DNA of 24,591 nucleotides from Chara braunii (Eukaryota; Streptophyta; Charophyceae; Charales; Characeae). Below, in pieces: positions 18,705 to 24,591 of the stretch (position 1 is its first letter; the number at the start of each line of letters is the position of its first letter). The stretch covers positions 2,242,938-2,267,528 of the forward strand of contig BFEA01000217.1 of assembly GCA_003427395.1 (NCBI GenBank), in the 5' to 3' direction. The translations under genes and the position numbers were made by a program. The notes below the pieces were generated by a model, which was not told where the DNA came from, ran no database searches, and saw nothing but the letters and a program-made list of their open reading frames with translations.

Positions 18705-21700
18705 AGGGAGTCAGGGGATTACCACTCAGTTCCCTGCCTCCAGGACTCCGCCTGAGTCCCGGCAGAGCTCCCACAATCGGTGGGGCAACCTTTCACAGAG
18801 GCCTTGGCGCGGGTTACGGGCCACACGCCCGCCTGCCGCCTTCCTCTCAGAGCCAAAGGACCAGACTTAGAGTGAGAAGGGCAGAGGGAGAGGGAGTAAG
18901 ACTCTCAGTTAGGAGGGCAACTTAGACTCGCGCGAGAGGGCCTTCAACTCTTCGACGCCTGAGGGCCCCGCAATGGTGGCCAAGCCGGCAACAGCTTGGT
19001 TACGCAAAGCCAACCAGTTAGACCCAATCTCCCAAAATTGCAACTATGGCCCTCTCCGTAACTGTCCCACCATGCTGCAATAACAGTCCTGCTTGTAGCC
19101 AAAGCAGTCCCCTTCCCACCACACCTTCGCTCCTTTGAACACAGCCAACCGGACCTCAAGCAGCTGTAGTAAAGACAGCACAGCAGTCTACAACAGCCCG
19201 ACCAGTCTCGTGGCAAGGCACACTCCGAGCAACATGGTACACGACAACCACCGCAATGACATATGTCGCAGTGCTGCGGTGCGCAGCAATGGCTAGCCAC
19301 CGCGTTGCTGCACAAGCATAGCGGACTGTGCCGGAGGTACCAGAGCCCTGACCTCTTACAAACAGACAGCCACACACTCAGAGTCTCCCTTCAGCAAATG
19401 TGGCCTGCCAGGCAACACATCCCCAACAGAACTTGTTGCGGCCTCACTTTGTTGGTACTATGAGCAGCTCACCCGCCAATCAAAATCTTCAACCCCACCA
19501 GTTCACTTCCGACGCCCATCTTTCCGACAGATAAGCCACCATCCCAGATTGGTATGGTGAACGACACACCAGTCGGCGCCAGATACTCTCCCTTCTCCTC
19601 TACTAACCCTCTTTGTGCTCAACCTCCGCTCTTAGCCCGACGGCCTCGTGCGGACGTCAGTTGGGCAGCACACCAATGTGCAAATCGAGAATGGACCTTT
19701 CACAGAGGTATAGCTAAACGCAACCCATCGGCCCTCTGCCGAAGTACCACGGTGGACCACACACGGCTGTCGTCTGCTACCCGCCGATCCTACCTACGAA
19801 ACGACCCCCTCCGCTAGTACGGGGTGGAATCCATTGCCCCGTCACCAGTCCAATTCATGCACAATCGGCCGATATCGTAATGGCGGCAGTACTATTGCCC
19901 GCAACAACAGAATGCGCTCTGATCAGGTAGGTACTCCGCCCTCCCCCACCTTCACCTCTGTCCTCTCTTCGTAACTCCTACCACCTTCTGTCCTCTTCCG
20001 CAGTTTCTATCTCTCATCGCTCCCGAACCAGACCTCCGTGACTGAGACTGACACCGCCAATCGGCTCGCCCGGGCCCAGAACCCCCGGGACGCATTCTCT
20101 ACCCGCCCATTTCCATTCTGAGCGGCAGGGCTCAGCGTTCTTGATCGCACACCGCTCGACTCCCCGCCATCTTCGACTCCTACCCCGCTGCGCGCGCACC
20201 TAACGCCGTTTCGCGCCTAGATCCACCTCTCCCCACTGCCGCGCGTTGACGTCAACAGCCCTTTCCGTTTCCTTCGAGCACCGCAACTTTTACTCACGGT
20301 TCACGCGGCTCCAGCAATGGCCGGTCCCACTGCGAAGTACTCCGTCAAAGCCCGGTGTGGCAAAACAGTGTGCGCGCTCGCCTCCCGAACTTATACTCCT
20401 TGCCCCGGCGCGGGGCCCTCGACGATCCCCTCTATACCGTTTCAATTTTTGCGGTCGTCCTGAAGGACTTGGTCTTTCAGAGCGCGACCGGCCCTAAGCA
20501 CCGTCCGCCTTGACAAAACTCTGCACGAATCTGGTCTCCCATCGAGGCCGGATTCGAGTAAGTGCCCCTCCCCGTTTTCCCAAATCCTGCGCGCTGTCCA
20601 TACACAGGAGCCATACTAATCTCCTCCGTGTCACTCCTTATTTCGCGCGCGCCCCCAGATGCCACGCCCGACAATCTTTCACCATTCTTCGGAAAGATCG
20701 CCCGGTCCTCCCCCTAGCCCAGTTTGCGCCCAGATTCGTCCCCGGACCCCCTTTTTCATCTGTCACCCCCACGTGCGCGCCCTCTTAGTCCGACTCCCAC
20801 ACTGCCTCGACAGACACTAGGCCGAGAGGGTCCCTGGGGCGGTTCACTGAACAACACGGTCTGCTCTCTCACCCTTTTCACCATCTCCCGTCCGGGTTCA
20901 CTCCCGGACCTCCCCTCTTACACCACCCCCTCGTAGATCGCGCAGATCTCCTCCGCCTTACCGGGATTCCTCCTAAGGGAGATCTGCCACGATCACTACC
21001 CCATTCGTCCCACTCTCTCCTCATGGACCTGGCCCTCCCTTCGGGGTTTATGCGTGTGAGCCTTTGCGCGCGACCAGGCAGATTTTATTTAAATCGTTCC
21101 CTAGATCCGCCCTAGCGGCCGCGTCTGATAGTTGGCCAGCTCCTGCGAAGCCTAACCTTTTAAATGTTTGGCCCCCATCATACAAGTTAGGCGGGGTCTG
21201 CGCCCCCGTGGTATATGGGTACTCCCAACAAGATGGGCCGTTGGCCTCAGGGTGCGGCTGGCCGCCTCTTAAACGGCTCTAACTAGGCAGAAAAATTATG
21301 GGGTGGTCCCCAAAATAAGAAAAAGGGATCGTTTGGAAGGGGGAATGAACCGCGGCCCTGCCAATATTCCCATAGCCTAGCGGCGGGCTCCCCCTAGAAA
21401 AACAAAAGGAGGATAGTCCTGCGGGACCCTCGACCCCCTAACTTTCTAGCGCTCCATTGCTCCTGCGTCGTCTTCCGCCGGCCTCGAACCTCGTACCTCC
21501 GCCGTGCAAATCCAGTGCCGTAACCTATAGGGCTAAGTCCAAGCCTGTGACCAGCAAGCGAGGTTTCCCATGTAAAGTGGCACCGCGCGGCGTTCCGGGC
21601 CAGGATACCGCCCCGGCCACTCTTCCAAACCACACTTGTACCCACGGCCCTTAGGCGCCCGTGTCGGCCTACCATCTCGCGCTGTGGCCGTCCCATGCGC

Positions 21701-22226
21701 CTACCGGCGTGCCAGCCTTACCCTCGGTCACGCGCACCTATCAAAAAACAAACTTTCATTCCCTAACCAAGGCCGTAACTCGGTCCAGGTCGGTCAGCTA
21801 CCCCGGCCGCCCATTCAATTAGAAAAATCACACGCTCGCCTTCCATATTGCGCGCCCACCCACTTCCTACTGGGACAAGGCAGACCCTGGCCTGCGCGCG
21901 GACAACCCTCAGATTTTCCCACTCGGGCACTCAAAGTCCAAGTTAAACGAGCCTTTCTGTCACTTGCAAAACCCAGGGCGGATACCCTTGTAAGGGTATT
22001 CGCGCCGACACCACCTCTTGTTGCTGTGAAAAAAGGACCGTTTCCAAGATACGCCCGCCTCCAGCCCGTTTCCAAGAGACGCGTGCCTCAAACCCAAATG
22101 GTTTCAGGTAGAAACCGGCCCAACCGGGCCACCGTTTCAGCCAGTCGACCAGAGGCCGGGTGCATTTTCAATTTACACCCGGTCCGAGTCTGTGCCCAAC
22201 CTATTTCCCTAGGCTGGAAAGCACAC

Positions 22227-22258
22227 TTCGAATATAACACATATGTGTTCTATTCGAA
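22227..22258. repeat. 32-nt near-perfect palindrome
   Basis: TTCGAATA at one end and TATTCGAA at the other surround AACACATATGTGTT, which is itself palindromic; only one base pair fails. Related words (TATTCGAATATAAC, CATATGTGTTGTATT) recur over the next 60 bp. It may be part of a small inverted-repeat element. Confidence 0.7.
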
Positions 22259-22448
22259 TAATATGCATATGTGTTGTATTTAAATTTTACGAAGAAACAA
22301 TTGTTGTATTCGAATATAACTTTTTTTTTTCCTCGAAGGTCAATATATGCTCCGTTCTTGCCCTGGTGAACGGGACAGGCCCGTGCAGGCCCGTAATCAC
22401 AAATGTGTTGTATTTTGGCCTTCGGCATAACGTTTTTTGTTTTTTTTT

Positions 22449-22450
<2 letters not shown>

Positions 22451-22488
<38 letters not shown>
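22451..22488. repeat. (TC)19 microsatellite
   Basis: Nineteen perfect TC units, preceded by a T-rich run. Confidence 0.95.
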
Positions 22489-22493
<5 letters not shown>

Positions 22494-22865
22494 ACGAAAG
22501 CGCTTCTGACAACTAAGAATGTAGCGCGGCCAAGAAAGTGGCGCGGCTGAAAAAGTGGAAAAATAAGAAGGTCACTCACCAAGGTCTCGTTGCAATACCG
22601 TGGTCACAGAAACAAAAAAGAAAGGAGTCGTATTTGTCCATGTTCTAGCGAAAGATTCATTCTCATTTTGCACATTTGCTGAGGAGTGGAGCAAGGGCCC
22701 AAATAGGGGAAAGGAATGAAACTCAACCCAAAACACGGAAAGGTACGTCACTGCTTTACTTTTACCTTTTTGCCAATGCTCTAAAGCCTCTAGCCATGGT
22801 TCGAAACTGAGCATACTCAACGTGGACCCGACCCCCTTGTCCAGGTAAAGTTGGTCTCGCTCACT

Positions 22866-22948
22866 CGAACATAACATATATCCGTTGTAAACGAATACAA
22901 GGCATGGTATGCGTTGTATTCGTTTACAACCCTTATGTGTTATGTTCG
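22866..22948. repeat. Long hairpin, 35-nt arms with 13-nt loop
   Basis: Arms at 22866-22900 and 22914-22948 pair at 31 of 35 positions: 11 outer pairs from CGAACATAACA, an internal mismatch patch, then 17 inner pairs ending AACGAATACAA. The loop is GGCATGGTATGCG. It could be a miniature inverted-repeat element or a small-RNA precursor. The ends share the CGAA-ATAAC word with the palindrome at 22227. Confidence 0.75.
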
Positions 22949-23391
22949 GGGGAAGACGGTAGTACCTCCGCCAGTGTTGAGAAATTACGAGGATTTTTCG
23001 AGTTCCCGAAGAAATGGGGGGTGGGACACAAGGTCGACAATGTCCCATAAATCAGATTTTTTTAGTGTCCGCGAGTGGAAGAAAAAGAAAAGAAATAAAA
23101 TGTTTTTTCTACTGCAATGATGTCAGACAAGTTTTTTTTTCCTTTGTCGTATGTTTCTTATGAGTCCCCTGCCAACGAGGCAGGGTGGAATCCGTGATCT
23201 GCTCAAGCTGTGTTTTGTCAGAGGACTGTAACGCTCATCACACTGGCACTTAGGGGAATGTATCCAACCATTCTCACGGGCGGATCCGTGTGCCCGTTTT
23301 TTTTTCCTTCGATTATATTTTTCAAATCTGACAAGCTGGCCACGGGGCTGAGATGCCCTCACTAAGGGCACACTCACACTACCACTTCCAA

Positions 23392-23392
23392 N
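23392..23392. other. Single N
   Basis: One N between CTTCCAA-like and AATGTATACAA flanks in the right flank. No duplicated flanks seen. Confidence 0.9.
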
Positions 23393-23471
23393 AATGTATA
23401 CAACTGCAATCAGGGCGAAATCTTAGTTTCTTTTTTTTTTTTAACTTCTTTTATGATTTCACGAACGCAAC

Positions 23472-23493
23472 TTTTTTTTTTTTTTTTTTTTTT
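23472..23493. repeat. T22 homopolymer
   Basis: An uninterrupted run of 22 T, one of several T or A runs in the flank (also T10 at 22321-22330 and A13 at 23610-23622). Such runs may be tails of retroposed sequences or simple repeats. Confidence 0.9.
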
Positions 23494-23823
23494 GTTATTT
23501 CCGTGAGAGTACCAAAAAGAAAATGGAGTGGTACTTAGGCTCGGCAAACTCGGAGCGTAGTGAAATTCAGGGTTGGCAAAAATAGGCTTGGAGGAACTAC
23601 TGGTTTGACAAAAAAAAAAAAACCATGAAAATTGCCGAAGTTGGCGTCCATGGAAATTTTCACACCCCTCCCAAGCATAAACTCCTGCACACAGCCTCAC
23701 AACAATTGTTGGAGAATTATTATTTTTTTTCTTCAAATAGAGCTATATTCTTCTATCAATTTCACCTCACACTACCTACCTACCACGACTTATTGTAGGC
23801 ATACGGGGAACCCCGTAGCAGCC

Positions 23824-23875
23824 AGAACCGTGTTCATGAGAGAACAACCAGAACCGTGTTCATGAGAGAACATGT
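23824..23875. repeat. 26-bp tandem duplication
   Basis: AGAACCGTGTTCATGAGAGA and the following ACA occur at 23824 and again at 23850. It directly precedes the 60-bp array and may be its edge. Confidence 0.85.
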
Positions 23876-23880
23876 CCCAA

Positions 23881-24240
23881 CCTGCAGGTGGGCGATACTG
23901 GCTAGGGGACAACCGGTAGCATCAGGGACCAATAGGACCACCTGCAGGTGGGCGATACCGGCTAGGGGACAGCCAGTAGCATCAGGGACCAATAGGACCA
24001 GTCCTACAAACATCAGCAGACTCTTCTCAATGCAGGTGGGCGATACCGGCCAGGGGACAGCCGGTAGCATCAGGGACCAACGGGACCAGTCCGCTCCCCT
24101 ACGAACATCAATAGACTCTGCTCAATGCAGGTGGAGGATACATGCTAGCGTAGCATCAGGGACGAACATGACCAATCCCTGTGCCTCCGTGCGGTCCCCT
24201 CCCCTACGAACATCAGCAGACTGTGCTCAACGCAACTCCA
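23881..24240. repeat. Compound tandem array based on a 60-bp unit
   Basis: Two adjacent 60-bp copies (23881-23940 and 23941-24000) share GCAGGTGGGCGATAC, AGGGGACA and GTAGCATCAGGGACCAA. A third copy near 24031 and a shorter fourth near 24126 are separated by a second repeated block (CCTACGAACATCA-AGACT-TGCTCAA) that also recurs near 24209. It looks like a minisatellite in expansion. Confidence 0.82.
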
Positions 24241-24305
24241 GGGATCCAGTGGTCTATCTCTAGGTGGCGGGCGGGCTCCAAGCATGCCCAAGAAGGTATA
24301 TGAGT

Positions 24306-24373
24306 GCAACGGGGATTGAACCCACGACCTCCTGAATGTCACTTGCGTGCCACCAACTGAGTTAGGCCGCTGG
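24306..24373 (-). other. tRNA-like sequence (SINE head or tRNA relic)
   Basis: The minus strand has TAACTCAGTTGG, close to the A box of RNA polymerase III promoters, and GGTTCAATCCC, close to the B box, about 40 nt apart as in tRNA genes. The T arm can form. The acceptor and D stems do not pair, so it is not a working tRNA gene. A tRNA-derived SINE or a tRNA pseudogene is likely. Confidence 0.55.
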
Positions 24374-24591
24374 CTTTGCTGGAGAATTGCGGGTCCTAAG
24401 GTTTAGGCAGCCCGAAGCCATTCAATACCAGCAGGCTGCAGATCCCAGTCTAGATAACCCCTCTCGAATCCCACAGTGCCGGTGCCGCGGCCCTACGGCA
24501 GGCTTTAGAGCTGTGAAATGTCCAGCCTAGCCTACCCCGCCCATCTTCCTCACCCTCTCCTTGGCCTCCGTGCAGAAGTCAGAAAAACAGC

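Larger units (their letters stand above)
1..22010 (-). mobile_element. Giant Ty3/gypsy-type LTR retrotransposon (degenerate, left end outside window)
   Basis: A direct repeat (1-2335 and 19689-22010) flanks a minus-strand set of retrotransposon genes in the order gag, protease, RT, RNase H, integrase. RNase H before integrase is the Ty3/gypsy order. A tRNA-Asp primer-binding site at 14262-14279 marks the inner edge of the 5' LTR, so that LTR would run 14282-22010. The left LTR should then extend about 5.4 kb beyond the window, giving a total near 27 kb. A further Gag-like gene lies between pol and the 3' LTR. Every coding region carries stops or frameshifts, so this copy cannot be autonomous. 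Target-site duplication cannot be tested because the left end is missing. Confidence 0.88.
14282..22010 (-). repeat. 5' LTR, about 7.7 kb
   Basis: The right part (19689-22010) is the partner of 1-2335. The left limit is set by the primer-binding site at 14262-14279 followed by a 2-nt spacer. On the element strand the LTR would start TGTCGG at 22010 and end TCGACA at 14282, a short terminal inverted repeat of the usual TG...CA kind. Only 2.3 kb can be checked against the other LTR, so the length is an inference. Inside lie the 17-nt-loop hairpin array, a 123-bp tandem array, many small hairpins and a TATA-like site. The LTR shows no conserved protein-coding gene. Confidence 0.72.
22011..24591. 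other. Right flank of the element, no gene recognised
   Basis: Similarity to the left LTR ends at 22010 and base composition changes to AT-rich DNA with T and A homopolymers, a TC microsatellite, palindromes, tandem repeats and a tRNA-like sequence. Open frames here are short and made of simple sequence. It looks like other repeat DNA rather than a gene. A 17-nt motif CCGTTTCCAAGA-ACGC occurs twice near 22039 and 22067. Confidence 0.55.

Noticed and set aside
19560-19690. Primer-binding sites near 19582 (GGCGCCA) or 19675 (CACACCA)
   Set aside because: Only 7-8 bases resemble tRNA ends, against 18 at 14262-14279, which also adjoins gag.
24306-24373. Functional tRNA gene
   Set aside because: A and B boxes are visible, but the acceptor and D stems do not pair and no proper anticodon arm is seen.

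Overview
The window is eukaryotic repeat DNA. It is dominated by one very large, degenerate Ty3/gypsy-type LTR retrotransposon on the minus strand. The plant-type tRNA-Asp primer-binding site, the pol family features and the CpG-rich transition decay suggest a streptophyte (plant or charophyte-alga) genome. My best guess from general resemblance is a Chara-like alga, but nothing here proves the species. No host gene could be recognised.

Layout in plus coordinates; the element reads right to left. (1) 1-2335: the outer (U3-side) part of the 3' LTR, cut by the window edge. It is repeated at 19689-22010 with roughly 3-5% differences by eye. (2) 2336-4423: 3' internal non-coding DNA. (3) 4424-7110: an extra gene downstream of pol that reads as a second Gag-like polyprotein, with a capsid-like domain, a coiled coil and a CCHC knuckle. 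(4) 7315-10704: pol, with RT, RNase H and integrase in one frame broken by three TAG codons. (5) 10653-11918: aspartic protease. (6) 11812-13880: the canonical gag (capsid, Gly/Gln/RGG-rich stretch, CCHC knuckle), scattered over two frames. (7) 14262-14279: an 18-nt primer-binding site matching the 3' end of tRNA-Asp. (8) 14282-22010: the 5' LTR, about 7.7 kb if the primer-binding site and the homology breakpoint mark its ends (TGTCG...CGACA on the element strand). (9) 22011-24591: flanking DNA with palindromes, microsatellites, a 60-bp tandem array and a tRNA-like sequence.

Taken together the element would be about 27 kb: two 7.7-kb LTRs around a 12-kb internal region. It carries gag-pro-pol plus a second gag. 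Its LTR holds unusual structured arrays. The most striking is a series of eight near-identical 17-nt sequences (plus one diverged copy), each placed as the loop of a stem whose arms differ from copy to copy but stay complementary. A second array of five ~123-bp units also folds on itself. Stop codons, frameshifts and altered catalytic residues (YIED in RT, a lost integrase zinc Cys, PQG changed to PQR) show that this copy is dead. Single-N gaps at 14617, 18609 and 23392 show a draft assembly; the one at 18609 sits between two 95-bp copies and is almost certainly an unmerged contig overlap.
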